The notes beneath the pieces are model-generated. The model was not told the DNA's origin. It saw only the letters and a list, made by a program, of their open reading frames with translations, and made no database searches. Positions 1 through 9,335 of a DNA stretch of 64,000 bases are shown here, one piece after another (position 1 is the stretch's first letter; the number at the start of each line of letters is the position of its first letter). Source of the stretch: Nothopassalora personata (Eukaryota; Ascomycota; Dothideomycetes; Mycosphaerellales; Mycosphaerellaceae); the NCBI GenBank assembly GCA_033816765.1, contig CM066288.1, positions 868,001-932,000 of the forward strand, in the 5' to 3' direction. The position numbers and the translations under genes were made by a program.

Positions 1-856
1 CAAGCCCAGCCACAGCGTCTAAGAAGCGCAAGCGACCAAGCAAGTCAAGTGCAGGTACGGAACAAGATGCAGATGCGGTCCAGACATCGTCCAAGAAGCA
101 AGGTCGGTCGTCCAGAGATCCATCAGGGTCTACGAAAGTCAAGCGGAAAGGTAAGGCAAAGAAAGACATGGAGAGGACGCCTTCACCGCCAGCGCAAACT
201 TTAGAAGGCCCCAAATAATGAGCTTTGGGCCAGATGTGGTCGACCTTTGCGATAGTGAGGGTGATGATGATGCAGGACATAGCGAAGGCGGCCTCTTCTT
301 GTCTCCTGGATCCCCACCTCCAGCAGCTTCGAAGACAAGACTTGGTCCAGCGGCGACATTCCGACCGCTCCGCCCTCTCTCCCTGCCACAAGATGCTAAA
401 GTGGCTCAGGTTTCCCAGAAGAGCAGCACACCCAAAGCACCAAGGCCGCCCCAGAAGGTGGGGACTAAAGTCATTGCTCAAACAGCTCAGAAGAGCGCAC
501 CACGGAAGAGAGCCACTCAGTGTGATGAGCTCGCCGCTGCAAACGTCCCGACCGTAACGCAAGACTCGACACCGCCTACTTCCGGTGCAGCATCAGGATA
601 TCAAATCCACACATCTCCAGGGCAGGATCATGCGCCTCAACTTGAAAATACAGTCCCGACCGCAGAGGACACTGGACCTCTGCCTGCTGCTCTTATCCCT
701 GGTGAGACTATTACGCCAGCGACATTGCGCGAGCTCAGAGCCGCGTCCTCACACAAACTCGCTGCTACTACAACGGGAGCTGGAGGGCAAGTTGCTGTGT
801 CGTCACCCGTTGTGCGACAGCCAACACCGCCCAGAGAAGTTATCGACCTCACTTGA
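1..856 (+). CDS. C-terminal part of a basic, low-complexity nuclear protein with two SUMO-interaction-like motifs
   Basis: The gene enters from the left edge, so its start is missing. I read an exon in frame 3 up to 150, an intron 151-233 (GTAAGG donor, CCAG acceptor, 83 nt) and a last exon 234-856 ending in TGA. The visible part is about 256 residues. It begins with a Lys/Arg-rich stretch (KKRKRPSK, KVKRK) that looks like nuclear localisation signals. Right after the junction comes DVVDLCDSEGDDD, a hydrophobic core followed by acidic residues, as in SUMO-interacting motifs. The last residues are EVIDLT, a second such core. The part between is Pro/Ser/Ala-rich and probably disordered. Without the intron, frame 3 would stop at 216-218. 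I do not recognise the family; a chromatin, DNA-repair or SUMO-pathway scaffold is a guess. Confidence 0.55.
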
Positions 857-1436
857 TCATCAGTGCGTGTTCTCAGTGAAATAAAGCTCCTTGTCAGTCC
901 AGACTTGTGTCAAGTGGACTTCCTGTGCCCACGATGTGGCCGCCTCAAACCGAGAGTCCGGCATAGAAGTTCCGACAATGTTTTGGGGAGAGCACGGCAT
1001 CAAATCATCGTCAGTGGCAGAAGACATTCGGGCGAGAAGAGTCGATGAAGGTACGAGAGGCGATGACTTGTTCTTGCGCTGTGCCGCTTGTTGTTTGCAC
1101 TGGAATGGCGCCCTGGCTATCACCTTGCGTGGACGTTCCTTGCTAGCCAGGGACGATCTGCAAGATTTTGGTCATGTGAGCCAATGAATGGCCGCCATTT
1201 ATACAGTAGCCGCTCTTCTACTGGTATGGCAATAACGACCTTACAATACGACGCGTCCTAGCTCACGGCTGCCGGAACTGCCGTAAACCGTCAGTTGCGA
1301 ACGAAACACGTCTTCAAATCTTCCATCTGCATTAATTAACATCGACAACACCGACGACAACAGCATCGACAGACCAACAGCAACAGCATCGACAAGTCAA
1401 CAATATCACCACGACTCATTAGCCCATCAACTTAAC
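857..1436. other. gene-less stretch: 3' end of the first gene and promoter/5' leader of the next
   Basis: No ORF here has convincing coding character. The last 110 bases before 1437 are rich in CAACA/ACAGC runs, as in unstructured fungal 5' leaders. A TATA-like catttatac sits near 1196-1204. Confidence 0.5.
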
Positions 1437-1998
1437 ATGCTCGCCTTATCAATCCTCCTCGCCGGCCTCTGTGCCCTCGCCGTTGCTCAAGACAGCGCCA
1501 CTTCGATAGCCAGTCCAGCTGAGCAGTCCAGTGTCAATGAAGCTGCACTGGAGTCAGCACTAGCAGCTCAGGCGCGTCAAATACATCGTCGTTCATGATC
1601 AAGCACTAACAACATCTCTCCAGGCATCTCAAAGCGCGCTCATCGCCTCCGCCGAAGCCAGCGTCAGATCAGCTCAAGGCTCGCTCTCTGCCCAAGTGGC
1701 GTCTATTAGCACTGGACTGGCTACCGCGACAGGTGACGTCCACAGCTCCACTCTGACAGGCCATAAATCAGCAACAGCAACAGCAACAGCCGCCGCTGGA
1801 TCCTCTCCCTCCCAGAGCAGCTCCGTTACGTCAGCTGATGTGTCTGCAGCCTCCTCAGCCGTGGAGTCTGCATCATCCGTCAGGGCATCCATTTCATCAG
1901 CTTCGTCGTCAAGCTCGGCGGCCGCTGCTCCCACCTCGAAGCCGATGTACGCTGGTGCTGCTCTTGGTGCTGTGGGTATCGTGGCTGGTCTTTTGTAA
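1437..1998 (+). CDS. small secreted Ser/Ala-rich protein with GPI-anchor signal
   Basis: Two exons, 1437-1571 and 1624-1998, give about 169 residues. The N-terminus MLALSILLAGLCALAVAQ is a textbook signal peptide with cleavage near Ala-Val-Ala. The body is Ser/Ala/Thr-rich with an SSSSSAAAA tract. The C-terminus YAGAALGAVGIVAGLL is a hydrophobic tail without charge after it, as in GPI attachment signals. A GPI-anchored, O-mannosylated wall protein is the likely product. The intron has a good branch sequence (actaaca) and acceptor (ctccag). The only donor that keeps the frame is GC (CAG|GCGCGT), so it looks like a GC-AG intron. Without splicing the ORF stops soon after 1571. The exact family is not recognised; Ser/Ala-rich GPI proteins of this size are common in fungi. 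Confidence 0.75.
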
Positions 1999-2288
1999 AA
2001 AAGAGTGGTGGACATTGTATCAAGGGGATGATGGGATAACGGTGTACGGCGGAATGGGATAAACAGGACCAGGGCCAAGTCGGCGCGTGGAGGGTGCCTC
2101 GAAGGGTTTTAAACATTGCCTTGATTGCTTCTTGTCAGTAAGTAATTAGCTTTCGGCATAGATATAGGTTCTCTGAATAAGTTTTGCTTCCAAGCTCTTC
2201 CGTACTGTCGCGACCATGCTGCAAACATGCACTTCAGACCCGCATTATCCTCTCCCCGAATGACCTTGATTGACTTCCTGCTCCTGAC

Positions 2289-2961
2289 TTAGACTGCGAA
2301 CTTGCCGTCGACAAACACAGAGTAGATGCCCGCAGCGGACGCAAACAGCATAAGCGTAGCACGACCTGAACAAATGTCAGCGACCGAACCGCTTTACGCC
2401 ATGAATGTACCACAACTCACCAATAGCATACTTCTTCCACTCGCCCTGGACCCTCCTGAACTCCCTCTCACTCTTCTTATCCTCCGGATTCTCCTCCACA
2501 GCCTTCGAGAACTTTCTCATGGCGTTGTTCCTCGGCAGCATAAACACCAGCGTCCATACCGTAGCACCAACATTACACAAGAATGCCGTCATCAAGATTG
2601 GCAGCTTCTCGCTGGCGGCTCTGCTCTGGTCTGATTTGAGGTAGCAGACAATTGTCAGGGCGAGGTTGCTGAGTGTGCCGAAACCGTTTACTCGTGGGAA
2701 GATTACGTCGGATTTGGCGAGGAGCCAGCGGAGTTGTTTGCCGGCGTAGATGGTGGGGATTTCGGGGAGTTCGAGCATGGGCATCGTCAAAGGGGATTGG
2801 AGGCCGGAGGCACCTGCGGGGAGGTGGTGGTTAGTGGGTTCGGGGTGGTGCTGGGGAGGTGGTGGGTGGGTGGGTTTACCGGAGTTGATGCCGGCGCTGA
2901 GGGCGGCGATGGCTTGGATGGGCGTCATCCACCAGCCTGAGAAGGTGCCGTTTGCTGCCAT
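2289..2961 (-). CDS. DUF1772 (anthrone oxygenase-like) membrane protein
   Basis: Three exons on the minus strand: 2961-2880, 2813-2421 and 2365-2289, giving 183 residues. Intron 1 (2814-2879, GTAAAC...CGCAG) is in frame and would add 22 Pro/His-rich residues if retained. Intron 2 (2366-2420, GTGAGT...TTCAG) is needed to reach the last exon, which encodes ATLMLFASAAGIYSVFVDGK. About four hydrophobic segments are visible: near residue 15, around SNLALTIVCYL, around LPILMTAFLCNVGATVW, and at the C-terminus. The spacing and the charged loop with NNAMRKF match the DUF1772 fold. Some relatives oxidise anthrones in polyketide pathways, but most are uncharacterised and no polyketide synthase is nearby. 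It is divergent from ACH1 with a 521-bp shared upstream region. Confidence 0.75.
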
Positions 2962-3482
2962 TGTGAGGTGTCTGTGTGTGAGAGTCTGGTGGGTATGAGG
3001 GACAGAGAGGAAGGTGGAGGAATCGTCGTTCTTCGGAGAATAAAGTGATACTTATGCTTGGTGCTGTCCAACAATAGCGACGCTCGTTGGTACCGGTGGC
3101 AGTCGCTGTGGTCGCTGGCGGGGAAAGTCTATTGTGCATGGCGGTTGTATTGGAACAGAATCCGGTGCTGGAAAGAGTCGTCTTACACCACCACGTCCTT
3201 GGGTCCTGACGCAGTGATCCGGCCGACGCGGAGAGAGGAGCCGAAAGCCAACGCATCTCACGCTATCACGTGAAGATTACCGTCTCGCGATATACATGAA
3301 ACTCTAGTTGCGGAAGTGCCGCGGATGTCTGTCGTCGTGCAGTTTTTATGTCATGCCACCGATCTCATGTCAAGTGTGGAGGAGTGCATGACAATAATGA
3401 GGATGCACAGTAAGCGGTCGATAGGTAAGCCGCTTTCCTTCGTTCCACTTCACTCTCCACTCTCTACCAAACATTGGTCACC
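2962..3482. promoter_or_regulatory. shared divergent promoter region (DUF1772 gene / ACH1) with a TCACGTGA palindrome
   Basis: This 521-bp gap lies between two divergent starts. It holds the 8-bp palindrome TCACGTGA at 3266-3273, an E-box-type CACGTG site bound by bHLH factors such as Cbf1 in yeasts. Nothing else stands out. Function is inferred from position only. Confidence 0.4.
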
Positions 3483-5134
3483 ATGGCAGCTTCAGCGTTG
3501 CTGCGAAGTCGCGTGAGACGACCTTCGTACCTTAACAAGCTCGCCAAAGCAGAGGATCTCATCGACTTGTTCCCACACAACTCCTACATAGGATGGTCTG
3601 GCTTCACTGGAGTAGGTTATCCGAAGAAAGTGCCAACAGCGCTCGCCGAGCATGTCGAGAAGAATAGCCTGCAGGGCAAGCTCAAGTACAACCTCTTCGT
3701 GGGCGCATCGTCCGGATCAGAGACAGAGAACAGATGGGCACGGAACAACATGATTGAGAGGAGAGCTCCTCACCAAGTCGGCAAAGATATAGCAAAGGGC
3801 ATCAACAATGGCAACATCAACTTCTTCGACAAGCACCTGAGCATGTTCCCCGTCGACTTGATGTACGGCTACTACACCAAGCACAAGGAGAACAACCGCT
3901 TAGACGTCGCCATCGTCGAAGCTTCAGCCATCACCGAAGACGGCGGCATCATTCCCGGAGCCAGCGTCGGAGCCTCCCCAGAAATCATCCAAATGGCCGA
4001 CAAGATCATAATCGAAGTCAACACCGCCTCTCCATCCTTTGAAGGTCTCCACGACATCACCATGACCGACCTTCCACCACGGAGGAAGCCATACCTAATC
4101 ATGTCTCCCGAGGACCGCATCGGCACACCCCACATCCCCGTCGACCCGGAACGCGTCGTAGCAATTGTCGAAAGCGACTACCCCGACCAAACCCAACCCA
4201 ACAGTCCCGAAGACGAGACTTCCCGGGCCATCGCCGCGCACCTGATAGATTTCCTCAAGCACGAAGTCTCCCACGGCCGCCTCCCCGACAATCTCCTCCC
4301 CATCCAATCCGGAATCGGAAACATTGCCAATGCAGTCGTGGGCGGCCTCGCCTCTGGTGGTGCAAATTTCAAGAACCTGAAAGTCTGGACTGAAGTGCTG
4401 CAAGATTCCTTCCTGGACCTGTTCGATAGCGGAAATCTGGACTTTGCGACTGCGACGTCGATCCGATTCTCGCCCGATGGATTCCACCGTTTCTATGAGC
4501 GTTACAAAGACTACGCACCGAAACTGCTCTTGAGAAGCCAACAAGTCAGCAACTCCCCCGAAATCATCAGGAGATTAGGCGTGATTGGCATGAACACGTA
4601 AGTGAACCGAAGCAGTCTATGGACCTCCGCATGTCTTAGCCATCCACTGACCCTGACGCCTCCGCTTTCAGACCAGTCGAAGTCGACATTTACGCCCACG
4701 CTAACAGCACCTGCGTAATGGGCAGCCGCATGCTCAACGGCCTAGGCGGAAGCGCCGACTTCCTCCGCTCCTCAAAGTACTCGATCATGCACACCCCGAG
4801 CACGCGTCCCTCGAAAACAGATCCAACCGGCGTCTCCTGCATCGTCCCAATGTGCACACACGTCGACCAGACGGAACATGATCTCGACGTGATCGTCACG
4901 GAGCAAGGCTTCGCGGATGTTCGGGGAATGTCACCGAAGGAGAGGGCGAGGGAGGTTATCAAGAAGTGCGCGCATCCGGATTATTATCCAATCTTGAAGG
5001 ACTACTTTGATAAGGCGGAGTTTGAGTGTTTGAGGAAAGGGTGGGGACACGAGCCGCATCTGTTGTGGAATGCGTTTGATATGCATAAGCATTTGAATGA
5101 GCATGGGACGATGAAGATTCCGACCTGGGGGTAG
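3483..5134 (+). CDS. ACH1: acetyl-CoA hydrolase / succinyl-CoA:acetate CoA-transferase, mitochondrial
   Basis: Exons 3483-4597 and 4672-5134 give 525 residues, the usual ACH1 length. The 74-nt intron has GTAAGT and TTTCAG ends. The ATG at 3483 sits in CACCATGG, and [13 protein letters not shown] looks like a mitochondrial presequence. Clear ACH1 blocks are [17 protein letters not shown] (residues about 32-48), [18 protein letters not shown], the [17 protein letters not shown] glycine-rich loop and WTEVLQD near residue 302, whose glutamate (E304) is where the family's catalytic residue is expected. The C-terminal exon has [21 protein letters not shown]. In fungi this enzyme moves CoA between acyl groups and acetate in mitochondria and is needed for growth on acetate or propionate. 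It ends 124 bp from the thiolase gene, tail to tail. Confidence 0.95.
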
Positions 5135-5258
5135 ATGTCATGAGTATGGGACGGTGGGATTGTAGACATAGACAGCGCGGAGTAAGTAAGGCTTTCAAGT
5201 AAATGGCTTCGTAATATGATGCAGTACAGAATCTTTTTCAACAAAATGTATGTTACCT

Positions 5259-6609
5259 CTACACATTCTGCTCGTTGACGAAAAGACCGGCCATACCCTG
5301 CCCGGTACCAATGCACATAGTAGTCAGCAGAATCTTCTTCTTCTGCCGCCGTGCCTCGCTCAAACCCGTCACAATCTGTCTCGCACCAGTGCAGCCCAAC
5401 GGGTGACCCAGCGCAATTGCACCACCACGCACGTTCATCTTGTTCCAGTCGAGCTTGAGCGTGTCACGGCAGTAGACTGCCATGCTGGCGAAAGCCTCGT
5501 TGAGCTCGATAATGTCAATGTCGTCGATGCTCAGACCGTACTTGGTCAGAAGCTTTGGCACAGCGATGGACGGGCCGATACCCATGATGCGGGGAGCGAG
5601 ACCAGCGACGGTGGCACCCACGTACTTGGCGAGGATTGGCTGGCCGATCTCGAGGGCCTTGGAGCGGCGCATGAGCATGATGGCAGCGGCACCATCAGTC
5701 ACCTGCGAACTGTTGCCGGCCGTGGACCTGTCGCCGAAGTCTGGGAATGCAGGTCGGATCTTGGAGAGAGATTCGTATGTTGTGCCCCACCTCGGTCCCT
5801 CGTCCTTGGTGAGCGTCACGTCCTTGCCATCGAGCTTGACAGTGATGGGGACAATCTCATCATCGAACCAGCCAGCCTTTTGCGCGGCTTCGGCCCGACG
5901 AAATGATTCTGTAGCGTACTCATCTTGCTTCTGCCTTGGAATGTCGAAGTCCTTGGCGACGATCTCGGAGGTCTGGCCCATGGGCATCATGCAGTCGCGG
6001 GCGTGCTGGTTGGCTTCGAGGATCTCGTCGTAGAAGGGACGCTCGAGACGGTCGCCGCCGGCGGTCATGGATTCGGCGCCGACGGCGACACCGATGTCGA
6101 TGTCGCCGTGCTCAATTTGGTTGGCGATGTCTTGGACTGCCTTGAGGCCGGAGGAGCAGAAGCGGTTGACGGAGGAGCCGGAGGTGGTGACGGGGAAGCC
6201 TGCTGCGAGCATGGCGGCACGGCAGTAGTATGCTGCCTTTGCATCCGAGACGTTGCCCAGGCAGATGTCTTCGACCATCTGAGGATCTATCCGCGACTTG
6301 TGGACGACTTGCTGGAGGAGCTTGAAGACAATGCCGTCGAGGGACGTGTCCTTGAGGCCACCCTTGCGGCCTCTGGTGAGAGGCGTCCGGATGGCGAGGG
6401 TGATAACGACATCATCGGGGTTCTGCTGTGTGCTGGTTGAGAGACGATGTTAGCCTTTTGCGTTTCGTTTCTTTCGAGCGAGCATGTGAATGGATCTGCG
6501 GGGAAGGCCCCGTTGCAGACGAAGGCAGCGGACCATCTTACATCTTGTCGAGAGGCTTCTGGCCAGGAAGGAGCTGCGAGGCGATGGACGATATTCTTTG
6601 GGCTGCCAT
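5259..6609 (-). CDS. peroxisomal 3-ketoacyl-CoA thiolase
   Basis: Exons 6609-6542 and 6432-5259 give 413 residues. The intron (6433-6541, 109 nt) has a GTAAGA donor, a gctaac branch and a CCAG acceptor. The N-terminus MAAQRISSIASQLLPGQKP fits PTS2: R5-I6, five residues, then Q12-L13. All catalytic parts are present: nucleophilic Cys115 in NRFCSSG, the NEAFAS block, His366 in ALGHPLGCTGARQ and Cys396 in CIGTGQG. The enzyme cleaves 3-ketoacyl-CoA with CoA to acetyl-CoA and a shortened acyl-CoA, the last step of beta-oxidation. The PTS2 and length favour the peroxisomal enzyme over the cytosolic acetoacetyl-CoA thiolase. Two CCTCGG cores lie 127 and 202 bp upstream of the start. Confidence 0.93.
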
Positions 6610-6735
6610 TGTGAAAGATGTGTTGGTTATGGAGAGTGATAATGGCCGGAGGATGTCAGAGGAAGGGTATGGTATGGTATACAAGAGAGCAGATAGAGTT
6701 CAAGATTACTTTCACAGCTCCCTGCGAGGCCTCGA

Positions 6736-6741
6736 CCTCGG
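6736..6741 (+). promoter_or_regulatory. CCTCGG fatty-acid-response core (FarA/FarB type), copy 1
   Basis: CCTCGG is the core bound by FarA/FarB-class zinc-cluster factors that induce beta-oxidation genes in Aspergillus and related fungi. This copy lies between the thiolase start (6609) and the cupin start (6873). A 6-bp match alone is weak; the position upstream of a thiolase supports it. Confidence 0.4.
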
Positions 6742-6810
6742 CATCTTTCGTCTCACTCCCGACTGCCGCTCATCGCCACACTCCACCACCCACACCCACA
6801 CCGGATAGCT

Positions 6811-6816
6811 CCTCGG
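6811..6816 (+). promoter_or_regulatory. CCTCGG fatty-acid-response core, copy 2
   Basis: A second exact CCTCGG, 75 bp from the first and in the same orientation, within the same 263-bp divergent promoter. Confidence 0.4.
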
Positions 6817-6872
6817 CTCTCGCAGACAATCCTTGTATTGCAAAATATCGGTATATCTCATCTGACCTGACA

Positions 6873-7364
6873 ATGTACGAACTGTCTCCAACAAATACGA
6901 AGGGCTACAAAGGTCAACTGGGCTTCATTGAGTTCACGACCGAGTATCGCTTGCCCAGACACATCCACATAAGCATCGACAAGACGAGACTCATCGATGA
7001 GAGAATCATGATCTTGCACGGTGTAGGTCTGGTTGAGATTGCTGGCGACTATTTCGCCGTGGCGCCGGGTTCGTTGGTCACTACTGTGGGTGGTGTTCCT
7101 CATACTTTTACGGCTTGTCCGGCTGGGGTCAAGCTGCCTGATGGGACAGTTTCTACTGGGACCTTTATAATGGTTTACGAGTATGAAGAGCCGACGACTT
7201 TCTTTCCAACTCAATCGACACAAGTCCTGCTGCATCCGTCCCAGTACGAGGCTTGGGAAGGCTCTCTGGAAGATATACGCTTTCCACAGATGACTGCCGA
7301 GCAGGTCGTTGAGAAGGGCCATGTTATTTTTCACAAGGAGCAGAAAAAGCTTAGCCTGGCATGA
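6873..7364 (+). CDS. cupin-fold protein
   Basis: Single exon, 163 residues from the ATG at 6873. The open frame runs further upstream to 6618, but that part is Pro/Thr-rich and overlaps the promoter, so I use the later ATG. The core has cupin features: RLPRHIHISIDKTRLIDERI with the metal-binding HIH near residue 30, then PGSLVTTVGGVPHTFTACPAG with a PHTF histidine. The rest is beta-rich. A small RmlC-like cupin, possibly a dioxygenase or isomerase, is likely. The substrate cannot be told from sequence. It is divergent from the thiolase gene and may share its regulation. Confidence 0.7.
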   Translation: MYELSPTNTKGYKGQLGFIEFTTEYRLPRHIHISIDKTRLIDERIMILHGVGLVEIAGDYFAVAPGSLVTTVGGVPHTFTACPAGVKLPDGTVSTGTFIMVYEYEEPTTFFPTQSTQVLLHPSQYEAWEGSLEDIRFPQMTAEQVVEKGHVIFHKEQKKLSLA

Positions 7365-7612
7365 TATCAGTATGTCAACCACAATCGATATTTGTTTGAG
7401 ATATTTCCGCTCGATTTATCCTCGTTCGTCTAGCGGCAAGGGACTGGAACCTCATCATATGATTACATTTCGATGTCTGTCGCAGCGCCCCGCTCATCGT
7501 GACATACGCAAACCACACGTATATTCCTTCATGCAGGTTCGCAGCAGAAGCCAAACCAGCTCCTTTTTTTCGCTCGCGGCATCCCATCTCAGTCCGGCAT
7601 CTTGAGGCGTGC

Positions 7613-8468
7613 CTACGAGTCGACCTCCATGCTCTCACCTCCCTCTGGCTTGTTCTCGAATGTCGTCTCTAACCAGCTGGCGATCTCTTGGCCCTCGTAC
7701 AGCTTGAAGTTCTCATCCACGCCGGCCACACCCAAGCTCGTGTTGTCAATCGTCAGCTCCTTGTCCTGGCTCAGACTGTCCTTCAGCGCCCGTAGTGCGT
7801 GCTTGATCAGCTCATCCCGGCTGCTACCCTCAAACTCATCCAGGTTCCTCTCCAAGTATGTCCGCGCCATCTGACTCCTTGCGCCAATACCGCACGCCAC
7901 CATCTCTTGTGTCACGCCGCTGGGCTGGAACTCGAAGAGATGTGGTCCCTTTGCATCCACACCTGCGATCAGGAGGCCAACACCGTAGGGTCGCTTTCCG
8001 AGGTGCTGAGTGTTTGTTTGTGCGCGGTCGCCGATGCGGGATGTGATCTCGGAGAGGAGGATTGGGCGATCGTAGGTGAGTCGTGATGCGAGCGATTGCT
8101 GCTTCATGAAGTTTGAGAGGACTCGGGCGTCGGAAGCGAGACCTGCGAGCGCGACGCCATAGTGAGTGTCGATCGGGATGATCTTGCGTTGGTATGACGA
8201 GAGCTCTTCTGCGTTGCGCTGGGAAAGGTGTTAGACATCCGCGGTGGTTTGCTTTGCTGGCTGCCGTACCTTGAGTGCTACGAGGACGGCATGTGTCTTG
8301 CTGACGATTCCCACCACTACTGAACCTTGCTTCACGGCTTCTGATGCATACTCGACTTGAAAGATGCGGCCTTGTGGAGAGCTACGACTGGTGTTAGTTG
8401 AAGATTGGGCCTGATTGACGGGTGTCTTACAAAGTGACGGAGTCGTTGTCGTAGTTATTTCTGAACAT
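7613..8468 (-). CDS. PRE5: 20S proteasome subunit alpha type-6 (PRE5/PSMA1 type)
   Basis: Three exons: 8468-8431, 8381-8270 and 8218-7613, giving 251 residues. Introns are 49 nt (GTAAGA...GTAG) and 51 nt (GTACGG...CCCAG). The N-terminus [18 protein letters not shown] continues as [14 protein letters not shown], the alpha-subunit signature (YD-x6-FSP-x-GR-x2-QVEYA) that forms the gate of the 20S ring. RPYGVGLL and GVGSRSQ-like [14 protein letters not shown] follow. The start MFRN and the C-terminal acidic tail (GGESMEVDS) fit the alpha-6/PSMA1 branch. Alpha subunits lack the catalytic Thr; they build the outer rings and bind the 19S cap. It is divergent from VPS55. Confidence 0.92.
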
Positions 8469-8846
8469 CGTGTCCGAGTCGAACTGGTGTGTCTGTATCG
8501 AGGCGGAGGTGTTGGAGGAGGTGTTGGCGGAGAATGTGGTGGAGGTAGCGGTGGTGATTGCGTGGTGGATGTTTCTGATGAGCTGCTCTTACATGTTCCA
8601 GAGGTCGAGCTTCCAGCAGGCGACGATTGACGCGAAGCTCAGAGCACGCGGGCCCAAGCGCCTCTCCTCCACGACACCAGCCTCACGCTCACACTCACAC
8701 GAACTACGACATTACATGTTGTTGTGCCGCTCTTTACAACATCTCAAGCCAATACAACGATCACATCCAACTCACCATAACGAAAGGAAACCCTCAACGA
8801 TCAACCCTATCCACCAGGCAGCAACACCCACCTCCGAAGCGCCGCA
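8469..8846. promoter_or_regulatory. divergent promoter region (proteasome alpha-6 / VPS55) with a G-rich tract
   Basis: A 378-bp gap between two divergent starts. From about 8501 to 8575 the plus strand is made of GGN/GGTG steps with very few C. The tract lies about 30-110 bp upstream of the proteasome start. ORFs across it look like composition artefacts. Confidence 0.4.
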
Positions 8847-9335
8847 ATGGCAGGTCTCAAGACCATAATCGTGCTATCATTCGTACGACGCACCAAAGGC
8901 CCATGGCACGGTAGCTTCTAACGATCCCACAGATCCTCGCGATCGGCTTCCTCCTGGTCATCCTCTCCTCCGCCCTCTTCAAGAACTACCTCACACTGCT
9001 CGTTGTCGCAACCTACGTAATCGCACCCGTACCGAACTGGATATGCGGCAAGGCACAACAGCAAGATGACTTTATGGACAACTCGGGTAACAGTATTGTG
9101 GAGCTGGGGAGGTTCCTGACGGGGTTCTTGGTCGTTATGGGAATAGGTGTGTTCTGTACAGTTTATGTGGAGTAGGGTATGGAGCTGACCCGTGGAAACA
9201 GCACTACCTGTGGTACTGGCACACTGCGATCAGATTCAGCTCCCAGCGATGATTATGAGCATCGTGGGTGGATTGTTGATCTACGGCACCATTATCAGTT
9301 TTACCATGTTCTTCCGCGAGCAGGAGGAGTTTTAG
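8847..9335 (+). CDS. VPS55: VPS55 family endosomal membrane protein
   Basis: Three exons, 8847-8882, 8933-9146 and 9202-9335, give 127 residues, the usual family size. Introns are 50 and 55 nt with GTACGA...CACAG and GTGTGT...AACAG ends. The protein has four hydrophobic segments: MAGLKTIIVLSFILAIGFLL, the segment around FKNYLTLLVVATYVIAPVPNW, one around RFLTGFLVVMGIALPVVLAH, and MIMSIVGGLLIYGTIISFTM. The APVPNWIC loop after the second segment and the final FFREQEEF are typical of Vps55/LEPROT proteins. Vps55 works with Vps68 in late endosome to vacuole traffic. Confidence 0.9.

Noticed and set aside
213..220. TAATG overlap of two frames in the first gene, suggesting frameshifting or two genes
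   Set aside because: An ordinary intron (151-233) joins the two frames and removes the stop; the seven bases before it also do not fit a -1 slippery heptamer.
2814..2879. Pro/His-rich insert in the DUF1772 protein
   Set aside because: It is an in-frame intron with good ends (GTAAAC, CGCAG), not protein.
5250..6440. Long plus-strand frames opposite the thiolase gene
   Set aside because: Shadows of the minus-strand coding sequence; the thiolase frame has all catalytic motifs.
6618..6872. N-terminal extension of the cupin protein
   Set aside because: Low-complexity Pro/Thr codons over the shared promoter; the ATG at 6873 fits the cupin domain start.
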